This document shows positions 1-12,300 of a DNA stretch of 14,646 bases, in pieces; positions within the stretch are counted from its first letter, which is position 1; each line of letters begins with the position of its first letter. Both the position numbers and the translations under genes were made by a program. The notes beneath the pieces were generated by a model, which was not told the DNA's origin, searched no databases, and was given only the letters and a program-made list of their open reading frames with translations. The stretch lies in contig JAOXYB010031242.1 in NCBI GenBank assembly GCA_028565635.1, positions 1-14,646 of the forward strand, given 5' to 3'. Source of the DNA: Phoronis ovalis. Its lineage: Eukaryota; Phoronida; Phoronidae.

Positions 1-30
1 TACGCTTCGCGCCTGTCGGCGCTCGCGCTG

Positions 31-120
31 TCGTCTTATTTTTCATGCTTCAGGCTTGACTTTTCTTATTTTTCATGGTTCAGGCTTGACCTTTTTTATT
101 TTTCATGCTTCAGGCCCAGT
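31..120. repeat. Three copies of a 30-bp tandem repeat
   Basis: Units 31-60, 61-90 and 91-120 share TTATTTTTCATGCTTCAGGC with one or a few changes each; the third copy diverges in its last bases. Just before them is a GC-rich stretch with a GCGCC-TGTC-GGCGC stem-loop at 9-22. It could be a minisatellite or the edge of a dispersed element that runs off the window. Confidence 0.8.
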
Positions 121-2640
121 ACCCCCCACATTGGATACTATATTAATATTTACTTCTTTAGAAATATAACAACTTTTTAGCCAGCTCACTGTGGCATACG
201 ATTTTTTGTATAGAATGATATACGCTCAGCGGCTTCCTACCTATTGACATCCGGTTGATATCCACGGAGTTAATAACTTGATTATTTACTTATTACACCC
301 CGATTACAGACGATTAGCTCTGCTTACATGCACACTTATCGACAACTATTAATCAACCAATAATGTGTTATTAGTTGATTGGCTTTGACTTTTCCTTCAG
401 AAACCTTCTCTAACCATACAAACAAGCCATGCAGCAGCAGGGCAAGCACTTTTATTTCTAAGAAATGGCGAAAACGAGGTTGTCATCCATCTGGACTGGT
501 TCCTTGTTCTCTCGCTTGATGTCTCTGCAGTTAGCCTATACTCTCATTGAACTTATTACACCTGTACGGCGCGTTTAACCTTAATTACTTTTTACCCTGA
601 TAGTAGGACCCGGGTCTTATATTCACGTCGGGTCTTATTGAATTTATTTTTTTTCTCCAAAAGTTCCAAAGCAGCGAAAGTTCAAAAGTAAGATCCGGGT
701 CTTGCTATAAGGTAATGTATATTTATGGTAATACACGAAATCAAATTATGTGTTTTCTAATTATAATTATAATACTTTATGAATTAACATAACTTGCTCA
801 GAAGTCATTACATGTGCTTATGAAAACAAAATCAAGACGCATACGAGCCTCGAATAAAATTTAAACTTTTAAAATATCTCATGTATTTAAATGGACTCCC
901 CCAGCACGGTTATTTGAATGAACGTACTACATTCGGATAGGGCAGAACACAATTTTTTTAATGTTTTATCCAAACAGAATATATCTAAATCCTTCGTCTA
1001 GATAGAAACAGAAATTCAAAATACTGCATTTATGTTAAATTAACATATTATTGCATATAGCTTAATCCCGGAGGAGTTACTCCTCAAATAAAATGTGGGT
1101 AAACATGCTTGTTAATTTAAGGATGTATATTTGAGGACCAGGCGCGGAACGCGCGTTAGGCGTTAGGCGTTAGGGGATGGGGGTACGAAAACAACAATGT
1201 TGAGCAACAAGTGCGTGGTTTTCAATTCTGGTCTTGCTTGAATTAAAAAGTCTGTTTTGCATGACGAGTCCTGCGTAGGGTTCAATTTTGTCTACCAGTT
1301 AAAAAAACCTACCCACGATAGACATGCATACACTGTATACACTGTGTTTTATCGTAAAATGGTTACCCTAGGACTATAACTGATTTTAAATTGACATATC
1401 CAACAGTAATTAAAAGTTAAAGTACATGCATATATTCTTTAGTCCTAAAACTTGCTAAGTTTGTTAGAGACATAGCTATTAAATACGATATATTTAAATA
1501 TTTATTCTATATTGAATTTAATAATGAATTGTACGCAGCAAGAAATTTAGAACGTGCACAAACTGAAACCAGGTACAGCAATTACCTGTCAACAAATGTA
1601 CAAACCAATTAACTCAATGGAGAACTGAATAGGTATTGTTGCCTTAGTTTGTTGAAAAATTACATCACACTGTAAATATGAACGTAACAGAGTTATCAAA
1701 TGATAACCAACTTTCTTTTTCTCGTAAACATTGCTGAGTATATTAATTTGTGAAGTTCATAATTATATACGGATAATAACCTTTTTTTACTGATATCAAT
1801 GAAATTCAGTGAAATGCTACTACATTATCCTCACTATGTTATCCTTAACGGAGGGGGTGTGATAAACAGAGGGACATGTGAAGCAGTGCAAGAATTATTC
1901 AACATGCTTTCATGTTATATGAGTACTTGCGATTCACCTGTTACTATTTAATCTTTTTGCAAGATGCTTTATGCACCTTTTATCTGAGACTTGTAGAACC
2001 TAGGTGTAACACATCAACAGCGCGGACGCATCATTTAAATAGGTAACTAATCAGCAAATATATTCTGCCCACTTTCATCAGTTTTCTCTGGGACAACGCG
2101 GGACATCATTGATAGTAATAAAATCTATACCTTGAACAAAAAGCGCAGATAAACATATAGGTCTGTTGCTTACGTATTAGCTCATGTTTAGCATGAAACA
2201 AAAAGTCTGCATCCTTCTTTACTGGATACAACCATTTCTCGAAAGGCTCTATCTTTCGGAGCAAAAAATACTTACCGAAAGTGCCGTTTTCCGCAAGCTC
2301 GCCCAGAGCATGTTTCGGAGAATGCCGGTATTTATAATATTACATTATTTTAGAATTATTTACGGAGCTTATTTTAAGCGGCATGTATGTACATAACAAG
2401 TATCTACAGCGATGTGTTGAACGAGCATCTACATCGACACTTGATGATGTAACCACAAGAAAATACCTTCGAAGCTTTCGAGAATACCTGGTTTTATATG
2501 GTACTATATGTGTACTTGCATTGCTCTAGACAACAAGACAGGTTGATTATCGTTAAGTTAGGTTTTCCCCCATTATATAGTATTGTGATGGGTGGAAATT
2601 GACCTGGAATTTGCAATGTATTATATAAATACCTTGAAAA
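121..2640. other. Intergenic region without a supportable gene
   Basis: AT-rich with frequent stops in all frames. The longest open stretch, plus strand 2184-2396 (70 codons), has no recognisable domain. Small repeats are present: CGGGTCTT at 611-618, 629-636 and 696-703 (the first inside the palindrome GACCCGGGTC, 607-616), GCGTTAG three times at 1153-1173, and ATACACTGT twice at 1328-1345. No tRNA, promoter or transposase remnant was recognised. Confidence 0.55.
1153..1173. repeat. Tandem GCGTTAG x3
   Basis: Three perfect adjacent copies of the 7-mer GCGTTAG, followed by GGG, in a locally GC-rich island (about 1139-1190). It resembles a degenerate TTAGGG-like tract but has a 7-nt period, so it is not a true telomeric repeat. 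Confidence 0.75.
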
Positions 2641-2668
2641 TAGATAGAACACATTCAGTTTGACTGTT

Positions 2669-2674
2669 TTTATT
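2669..2674 (-). terminator. Poly(A) signal AATAAA
   Basis: A canonical AATAAA hexamer on the minus strand, about 440 nt past the stop codon. A GT-rich stretch (TGTGTTC, 2653-2647) follows about 16 nt downstream, the spacing expected for a cleavage and polyadenylation region. I saw no other AATAAA on this strand between it and the stop codon. Confidence 0.5.
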
Positions 2675-2764
2675 TGATTAAGCAGCTACATATCGATAAC
2701 ATAAGAGCGCATAAAAGAAAATATAGCCTGACGTACAAAATATAGATAAATAGGCTTTCCTCGA

Positions 2765-2846
2765 CCATAATGGAGATATGACGATCGAGTCTCAACCTAT
2801 TGAAAAGTTATAATGGAATCGACCTGCGATCATATCCCTATGATAG
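2765..2846. repeat. Imperfect inverted repeat in the 3' UTR
   Basis: Arms 2765-2781 and 2830-2846 are complementary at 13 of 17 positions, with an uninterrupted core around GATATGA, and are separated by a 48-nt loop. Short further pairing (TCG, GTC) follows with a gap. It would form a hairpin in the mRNA. It may be chance in AT-rich sequence. Confidence 0.4.
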
Positions 2847-3115
2847 ACTCCAAGTAGCCTGTTTTAGAATCTCCATGTAAAAATAAGCACGTCCACAGAT
2901 ATTACATCAATTACTACTGGTTCTACATGTCAGTAGTTTCTGTTCAAACAACGTATATAAATTAATAAATTAAAATAAAAATTAGTCAGAATAATTTTAA
3001 CAAAATACAGTAGCTTCTCTATTTTATCTAACACTTGTGCAATAACCAATAGGAATTTTAAAATATTATGCAGTCAAACGAATTTGAAAAATCTTTAGAA
3101 ACGTGTATGTTACAG

Positions 3116-3396
3116 TTACTGAAATTCTATTAAATATTCAGGATAAGCTTGATTGTCATTGAAGGCAACGAAGATTGTCGGAGTTGCTACGTTGTTGACT
3201 GTTGAGTCATATAGTGCAGCAGGATTATTTGGATTTAACGGTGGAGGTGCTTTCATGCTGCTGTTACCAAGAACGTATTGTCCTGTTAGCATTCGAGCCT
3301 GATACATGAATCTATGGCCAATGGCGTCAGGCGAGGTATAGGTATACGAGTATATTGCGTCGGCTGCGAAATAAACCCCCATTCCATATGCTACCG
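3116..3396 (-). CDS. PARP14: Terminal exon: end of PARP catalytic domain and stop
   Basis: This 281-nt coding segment encodes residues 1664-1756 and a TAA stop at 3118-3116. YGMGVYFAADAIYS carries the second triad residue, Y1672. FMYQARMLTGQYVLG, ALYDSTVNN, PTIFVAFNDNQAYPEYLI and EFQ complete the fold in the PARP14 pattern. In PARP14 the third triad position is a leucine rather than the PARP1 glutamate; the leucine of PEYLI (L1752) is the likely equivalent, which predicts mono-ADP-ribosylation. The motif also contains a glutamate two residues earlier, so this assignment is from family knowledge, not an alignment. Acceptor TATCTTTTAG. Confidence 0.96.
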
Positions 3397-6300
3397 CTAA
3401 AAGATAAAAGTAACTTTATGAAATGTATTACAATACGTTACGTTATTTATAGCGTAACCATTGAGCTATTAAAACTACATCTGAATATATATTTACATGT
3501 ATGTCTGAATTTCCAATTTACTTATTCGGGTAATTTAAAATTCAACGAATACATGAGTGCTATGAGTTATGTTTAAGGAACGCTACCGCAAAGAAGATGT
3601 TCGTTTATTTATAAATTAAATTGACGCACCTAAAAGTATCATTTAGAAACATGTGGACACCATTTAGCGAAACACTAAAAGTTGTGGATGATTTTTTTTT
3701 TAAACATACATACCATTTTTTCCGCAGAAACTTCGATTAAAACCTTGTACATATATATTAGTTATTGTATCAGGACTTGTTCCATGGTATAAGACGGCAC
3801 GTTCATTATTCGTTCCCTGATTTACTTGTTCCATGTGTACATTGTGCACACAGTAATTTTGCCACAACTTTGTATTTTGAACTCTGGAAATCTATAAACA
3901 AGGAACAACAATCATACTTGCATCCACAGCAGAACATATCGTAGACCATTTCACGTGCTACGCTTGTTTTCGTATGATATGTTTGTTGTGTCCAGCTGTG
4001 GGAATCGGATTACAGGGAAGTGGACAATCAGTGTGCCTTATTCAATCGAGTGGATAAAATATGATTTATTTTCGTACTTTCAATGCACATTAAATCAAAC
4101 TTGTTGCAGCAATTTTTTTATCAACATTCTAACAAAGGTGTTAAGAAAAACATATGCATGCGTACATAATCTATTAAATTATGTTAAGGGATACATTCAA
4201 TATAAACATATCTTACCTTACGTGACTTACGTTTGTGCAGCAATACAATTAATTATACATACAGTTAAACCCCAGCGAAAAATAGATTATACATTTCACA
4301 AGAGGTGCATGTTAGGTAAATGAGACAGACACAGTTAGCTCTACCTTTATGATTTGACTTCCAAGTGTTCGACTGAAGTCTGCATGAACCTTTGTGTACT
4401 CTGGATGTGTATCTGGTAACGGCACTAATTCTACTTTGCTCTGGTTCGACATTGTGCTCCATGTTGTCGGTAATTCGTATGCTGCAGAAGAGACAATATA
4501 GTAAAACTAGATGCAGAAATATGAATTTATTCTTTGTATTGATTTGGAACGTTTGAATTAATGTACATAATGATATAAAACAAGTCATTAACAGTGCCGG
4601 CCTGTCTGATCATAAAAAATAAGCAATGACGAAAAGGGGGATATTTGCTTATTCCAAATGTTCAAACTTACATTTAGCCAGTTCTCTTCTTTTCACTTGC
4701 GTGGTACTGAAATTAGTCTGTAACGTTTCCTCCATTTTATCGAAATCTATTTTGCATTTCACACCATTTTCTTTAAATATCACATCAGTTTTCTTGAGTC
4801 TAAAGGCAGTCTCTATTTCTAAACTGGCTTCCTTCGAATACGTTATCCACGTTTCGGTGCCTGGTTAGAAGAATAAAGCATTCGGTTTATTAGTACCGTG
4901 TACGAATAAGAGCGACCCTGTGGTATAGTCGTATTTCGTTTGTGACGTTGCATATTCCAATGAACACATTAGTTATGCAGCAGACATTGCCGTTTTAGCT
5001 TGACAATTAGCAGCGAGTATTTTAGAACCTGAAAACTTTGTGATGATATGATATTCATGTAAATCAAATTTTTACAAAGATATTTCCGCTGCGGTTCGAG
5101 CTAACGTGGTAATACCTTTGTTTCACAACTAATGTCGTCCTTATAAAATGCGACGTTGCAAACGAAATACCACGGTGTGCCACGATAGTAATGGTTAACA
5201 TGCAGTTTGTACACGTATATAGACAAGAAGCATTGTGTTGCCTCACGTTTTTACTTTTTAAACGTCGCTAAACAATCAGTTTAGTTTATTAGTTTATATT
5301 GATAACCAGTTGGTTAAATACATACATAGATCAGTTAAAACATATTTTAATTCTACCTGGGGCATCCTTGTCCAAGAACATCCATTGTACCAGATCAGCG
5401 ATGATTTCAGCCTGCTGTCGTTTACTTTCTCTTTCTCGGGCGGTTCCAAATACATTTTCAATTTTGCTCTTCACCACATATGTATCTTCTGTTCGTCCTG
5501 TAATGCGTATACGGCGAAGCCGCTCCTCAATTGTAACCCTCACGCTATGATATTCTTGTAACTGCTTAATTTTACGTTTCTGGTAAAACAAAATGTAATA
5601 TAACGAAATTTGAAATGAGTTCTTTAATTTACTATATTATTTCTTCATTTTCTAGGACAGATTATACTACTCATATTAAGTAATAAGTTAACATGAATTT
5701 TCAATCAAAAACTATATTAGTCAACTGTCAGAGTTTACCTGAACCATGTAAATATGTGCTAAATGTAGTTCTTGCTTTCAAATAAAATAACACAGTTAGA
5801 CATTTGCTGGCCATGACATAAACTAACGTTTCCTTTAAATGTTATATACCTTAAACTTATAACATAAGCATATATGCATACCTCATCTTCTGTAAGATGA
5901 TCCATCATAGCAGTTGCTTTGCCCTCCAGCACTACGTCTTTTGATTCCTCGTCACAACATTCGTCGATATTCTTCACAGCATTGTCCAGAGCTTGTTGTT
6001 GAAGGGCAAACAGCTTGAAAGACATCTCTTTCTTTTTACTCTTGTTTGCACTCGTAACCGGTTTATCATTAATGTCACTCTTGCCATATAATAAAGCTAG
6101 AGGTGATCACAGGAAAAAAGTATGTTATTTGAATTTCTTGTGCATTATTTCCAGAAACAAACACCGTAAATAAGCACAATTTATATATAATTTTATGCAG
6201 CTGAACAATAATCTGAGTAAAATGTATCTACTTGCTTTTGAAAATTTAAACTTACATTTTCCCCATTCCATACCCCGTTCAAACCATCCTGCCGTAGACT

Positions 6301-9300
6301 GTCCACTTTTTTTCTGCATAACTTCTTGAAACGTCGGCACCATTTGGTTTTGGAAGATGATAATCCTAACGTGTTTAAGATGCTGAGCCTTAGTAGAGAA
6401 CTTACCAACGGCGTCTAACATTGCATCGGCAACTTTGGACACTGCTTTACCAAGTTGACCTAAAGCATTGTAATGGCTACTCTGACAGGAAATACATGAG
6501 TTATCTTGAGAAATGTTATCTTGAAACGGGTTTTTACAAGATCCCCAAACTAGGCACTGCTAATGGAAATTTATTTTGGAATAATTATTGTAATTTCTAG
6601 GCAAGCTTTGGTTTATAGTTTTTTCGTGAAATGCTGCAATTCTTGTTGTATTGATATTTCAAAATTAAAGGAAATCAGTTAAAACAAAGTTTATGACAAA
6701 CACTTTGCAAACAATTAAAACTTCTTGTAAACAATATAGAACATTATGACAACTGTCGGTAACATTGTTGTGAGTGGCTGTGAGTGGTATGTGTAACCCA
6801 AGGTGCACGTATGGTTCCTGTTATGGTGTATTATCAAAAAATTAGTGCTTGGGTAGCAGCAAAGAACGGTTTGATAAAGGTGGAGTTGAAATCAATATGG
6901 ATTAAAACAGTTGGACAATATCATAGGTTATATTATGGGGCTATGAACTAACCTGTTCCAAAAACGGGCAACGATATGGATGCCATGCTACTTGAATCTG
7001 CAGTCTTTAAGCATTGCTTGGTGATGTTGTTCCAGTTACAATCTTCCGCATCAATATGAATTACTTTTTTACAGTTTAAATTTCCTGCACTTGTTACTGC
7101 GACCCCATTCTTTGTTTTTCCTAAAATACAAATGTTAAGTTATGAAAGGATGCGCTTACAAATATGTTGGTGTACGCATCCGCCATTGCAGATAGAATTT
7201 GGATGACAATATAAATCTCGCAGTTTTCTTTAAGCCGTGTTAATACGTGTTACGGAAAACAAACCATAGCTTTACTGTTGTCCTTAGTTTAATACCCCTA
7301 TATTAAGCAAAATGTAATCATAAGCTCTTCAGGCAAAGACATATTCATGTAAGACAACTTACCAAGCTGTTTACATTCATCTACAATCCGTGTCCCTCCT
7401 TTACTAACAATCGTTTTAAATATAAATTCGAGAAAAGCTGTAAAACACCTTTTGCACACTAACCAAATATTTTCTGAAAATTGAACATTCAGGCTATGTC
7501 ACGGATGTATTTTCAGACTCGTCAGTGCAATACAATAGAAAAGTAAATGTTTTGGAGCATTTTTAAATCTCACCAGTACTTTTGAATATATAATGAATTT
7601 AAGTTTTTGGCAAATAAAAAGTAAATATTTGTTTAAACATTTATTAATAATTCAAAGATTATTCCTTGGTTTTACAATTAGATCATAACAAATAAAGATA
7701 TATCTGTTGTGGTGAAGTATGCCAAATTTCTAGATAATTGGAAGGAACACATTTAAGATACGTTGTACCTTGTACAGAGCATTGAAGCAAATTCAAATTT
7801 CACAGTAGGAACAAAAAACCTCTTTCAAGCATTTCAAATACAATGCAATGAAACATGTTGTATGAAAAAAAAATTATAACATTTTACACTCATACGTATG
7901 TCAAGGTTGAGAAAATATTAGTTATTGTTAAATTAAGTTTATTAATTTCAAGAAATTAATTAATACCATATTTTAGATATTAGTTGCTTACATTTTTTGT
8001 CGCGGAATCTAGAGTTCCAGCAGGACAACCTGTCAATCAGGACTGCCAGCAGAGCAACATATCAATCAACTTTAATCATTTATACTTGCCGTGCTTCCGT
8101 ATTTGAATTCTTAGTTTTAATTTTCACGTGTATTCAGAAAATGGCCGAGAATTAATGTGGAAATTATGGAAGCAGTTTGTAAATACATTACATCTTTATC
8201 AGCCTCATTCGCCCCTATCTTCTTTGTATTGATTTACCAGAAATTGCGATCGCTCTTGATGAAATGATGCTTTATTTTTGCTAGGCATTTCGAAAATGCC
8301 ACTATATAAAATTATCTGGACGTCATGGTTCCTGCCTGGCAAAGGAATATTCCAATACATGGGGGTATAGCACTATATAATTGTTGTGTTATGCACATTT
8401 TTCGAATAAAATGTTATAAAACATAATTAATTAACTGAAACATAACATAAACATGCCAATAGGTGAAAAACACAAACAGCTAATGGCTAGCGCTACATGG
8501 TTGTTCCTGTTTCTATACCGGTACCCTTAAGTCGCTTTATTGAACCCGTTCATACAACAGGTAATAGGATAAAGTGGTATTTGTCAATTTTTCATTATGG
8601 GGACAGAAAAGTGAGCGTATACTAACATGTTATTATCGCTGATCATAACTTCCGTGTTAGTTTTATCAGAAATTATATATATATAATTTAAAAAAAAAGA
8701 AACAATATAGTGCGTTGCCACATAATTTAATGCAATAAAGGTATTTTGTCCTATTCACTGTTCAAAAATCAGAAACATGAGTGTTTTATCGTCACGAGGG
8801 TCTAGCTTAGACTTAAACATTAAAACTGAGAGTTCATTTAGACATACTCACTACTGTGCATATTAATAATGTGTACTTATATGACGACCGATATTCATAC
8901 CTACAGTTAGGTCCAAATTTTTGTTAGTGCTGTTAACAATGGCATCCGTTTTCTCTAACGTGATGTCCCCTTGTTGCACCTGAATGGTGATATTCCCTAC
9001 CATCATCATAGCTACTTCGTTTTCAATGGAAACTTTACTAAAACGCTTTCCATCTGTATCCGTGCCTGTAAAAAGATGCATGAAATAATGTCAAAAAGAA
9101 ATACATTATGACGCAATGATGTGCAATAAAATGACAAATCATTTCTGCTGTACACGTTTTATCTGGCAATTTGAAGCATCATAGTATTATCCTTCCTTAA
9201 ATTAAACAAAAGATAATTGCTTTACCTGTAGACCTGGGTATTTCCTCATCTGAATTTTCATTTGGGACGAAGTGGCGAGACAAAGGCTTTGCATGTCTTT

Positions 9301-12300
9301 TAGGAATAGCTCCCCCGCTTGCGCACGAAAGTTGCTGCATTTGTGCGTTAAACGCCTATTTAAATAGTCAGTAAAGGAAATCCGTGAAACAATTTTTTTT
9401 TGTCAAGTAATCTACTTTGATCATAACACATCCAGGTGTATGTATATAAACAGCAGTTATTACATTTTGACTGAGCAAGTAAATAAATCAGATCTTTGGT
9501 AATTATTTAGCAATTATGTCTTACAAAATACAATAAATATTTTTTACTTTAATTTTGCTAAAATGAAATATGATTTTTACTTACATTTATAGTAGGCCCA
9601 TCTTTATTGTGCACAACAAAAGTTACGTTAGTGAGAGAAGCAGTGGATCGGGTCATGTCAAATCTAGACACTTCGTCAAACATTGATTTTGCAACTACAT
9701 CACGAGGTATATTAAGATTTCCTGTCCCAATGGCGGGAAAGGCAATATCTTTGAACCCTCGTTTCTCCGCTTCTTCTAAGCAATTTTTCACATACTTTCT
9801 TAAGATCTAAATATTAAAAGTGCATCTTGGATTTCAACTAATGGCTCATGGTTTTTATCAAGCTATAAATTAAAAATACCATTCCTGAAGCACTTAGGCT
9901 AATGCATTTTCATTGTATTTCTTATTGTATTACACTTAACAGATATATTTTTCACAATTCTCAACACATGATTATGAACCCATAAATAGATATATTTTGT
10001 AAAACCTACTTGTTGCATATAGTTCAGTTACCTTGGTCTGCTAATACCTACAATGTGATAATATGGAGGCGCACTATAATGATTTACCTTTTCTGCTTCA
10101 CCGCCAGGATTATCCCAATTTATGCACGCACCATGAAAAACTGTTCTACATTTCAAGTTGTAGCCAGCTGTAACAACAACATCACCGTAATGAACCCCGT
10201 GAGGAGCATTCTGACTACACTCCTGTTGAAGTTGTGGTCCAGCAATCTTTAAAAGATCAGCAGAGACAGCCCCATTGCTCAGTGTTAGGTCTTCACTAGT
10301 TGTATTAACAAGAACATCAGCCTAAAAAAGTTATTTAGTCATTATAGCTGGTATTACCAGCTGTTTTTAATTCTGCAGGAAAAATGTCTTCGGTATACTA
10401 AATAGCAAATAGTTACGCATGACTAACCGATATATAATTGCTGGTGAGAAAACAAAATCTAACAAGGCCATAACGTTTAGAACCAGGGCCATAGTGCCTC
10501 TTATGATCTTAAGGTCGAAAGGTCATGTAAAGGTCAAATGTTAGGTTTTTTGAAATTATTCAGAAACATTTTAAGAGGTGTGTATTATATAAAACTCATA
10601 AAACATCTGCTATCAGATAAGGTATCAAAATATAAACAGATAAACAGCATCATTCCATAATAAAAAACAATGGAAAGTAAGTTTAGGAATATTCTAAATC
10701 TCAAAAAATTCAAATTCATACGACTTAAAATAAAAACATTATTCCCATTCAAATGTTACGGAACCTGTTCACCAGAGTGCTGCTACGGGCACTAAAATGC
10801 AGATCAGAACAATAACTACATAACCCAGTACAAAGTTTTCTATTCATATTGATTTCCAGCACTACTGAAGATTACATGTATTGAATTTTGTAATTGGTAT
10901 AAAAACACGACCTAATTCTACAAATTACCTGTTCTTGGGACAAAATTCCTATCTTAATACTGACGACGATCCCACTGACAGTCGTTGTTAGTTGGTTAGG
11001 TCCCGTGGATCTAAAAGAATCGTTACCTTTAAAAGGTGAAGGTATTTCGAGAGTTACTGATGCAGGCCTATATGGTCCTGAAATCAGAAGAGAAAGGTTA
11101 TATAGAAAACTGATGTAATTATGGAAACAGTACAGTACCAATAAGAGTGGTGGTTAGAATACATACACACGTATATCCCGGTACCAGCAATAACATGCTA
11201 GCTGCTCAGAAGGGTTGTATACGTATGTGAACAGATGGAAATATTAAAACTACAAATTAAGGTTACGAAAAACATTTTCAACAAGTACAATTACCTGAAC
11301 GAGAAGATGGATCTTGTACTATGTCTTTTCCAAATACATGTTTTAAGCTCTGCGTAAATGAACAAACTGTCGCTTGACCTCTATCTATAAGATGAACCTC
11401 TGAAATATTGGTTGTACAATTTTTGTTGAAGAAGTCCTTGATCGCTTCGGTAATTGTTCGAGTGCTTTTATCGAGTGGATATCCAAAAACGCCAGAACTT
11501 AATGCAGGTATAGCCACGCTTGTAAAACCTTTCTCATCAGTTACTTCAAGAGTTTTACACACAGCTTCATACAAGAGGGCGTCTTCGTTTCGATTCCCTC
11601 CTTGCCATACAGGCCCAACTGCATGCGCAATCATTTTACACGTTGTAATGTTTCCTGGGCGTGAAGTTGCAACTTGACCTTCCAAAAGATCACCACCATT
11701 TTTCTTGATGTATATATCGCAGTCTTTCTGAACTACTGGTCCACCTTAAATATATAATTTTAAATTATTGTTACTAATAACCTCATAGCTGGTACATTGT
11801 AGAAATTGTCATGCATTCCCATCGCAAAATACATGAATAATCTACTTGTAACATTCTGAAACATATACTTAGTTATCACCTGCACAAGTAGCTTTTGCTA
11901 TCTGTTTGTAATAAAAACTGTTATGTTTACGTACAATATTTTTATAATTTCAAACTACACTTTTTCGTTGCAAACTTGCCTGCTGATGATATAGCTGCTG
12001 CCAGTCCACCATAATGCTGAAGTCTGGTATTTGCCGCATTGACAATAACGTCGACATTATGTTTTGTCATATCTTCTTTGAATACAAGAATCTTTCTACC
12101 ATCTGGAAGCAATATTTTGCTAACCACGTTAGATGTTAGCGGTTTGTTCCCAATCAAAAAAATATCCCCTTCATCGGCCAAATGCATAGAGTCAGAGTTT
12201 TTATCCACAATTTCTATGATGCAACGACATTTAGTTTCAATGGAATCTAACACCACTTGACCTCGTTTTAGGGAAAAGAAAGCTGGCATTCCAGGTTTAG

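Larger units (their letters stand above)
2655..3115 (-). other. Probable 3' UTR of the PARP14-like gene
   Basis: About 460 AT-rich nucleotides between the TAA stop and the first good AATAAA on the minus strand, with no open reading frame of note. It contains a partial hairpin (2765-2781 with 2830-2846). The 3' end is inferred from the poly(A) signal and was not observed. Confidence 0.5.

Noticed and set aside
1153-1176. Interstitial telomere repeat.
   Set aside because: The period is 7 nt (GCGTTAG) with only three copies, not TTAGGG.
2184-2396. Plus-strand open frame of 70 codons in the intergenic region.
   Set aside because: No homology recognised, no splice or promoter context, and such lengths occur by chance.
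3955-4323. Plus-strand open frame of 122 codons.
   Set aside because: Lies within intron 16 of the minus-strand gene; no recognisable domain and a composition typical of AT-rich noncoding DNA.
4626-4868. Plus-strand open frame of 80 codons over the WWE exon.
   Set aside because: It is the antisense shadow of a minus-strand exon with clear WWE signature and splice sites.
6125-6255. Continuation of the exon ending at 6256 as coding sequence.
   Set aside because: The sequence beyond the AAAAT|GTAAGT donor loses protein-like pattern, while splicing to 6096 keeps the frame into the KH-like unit.
7992-8029. Possible 38-nt extra exon in intron 9, flanked by TGACAG and AAAT|GTAAGC.
   Set aside because: It would enter in phase 1 and leave in phase 0, breaking the frame into the next exon, and its translation has no macrodomain character.
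8670-8689. Perfect 20-bp AT palindrome, considered as a cruciform or regulatory site.
   Set aside because: It is essentially a TA run in AT-rich intron sequence, expected by chance.
6256-11744. Macrodomains considered as coming from a viral or bacterial insertion.
   Set aside because: They are split by introns at several points and embedded in a PARP14-type architecture, so a host origin explains them fully.
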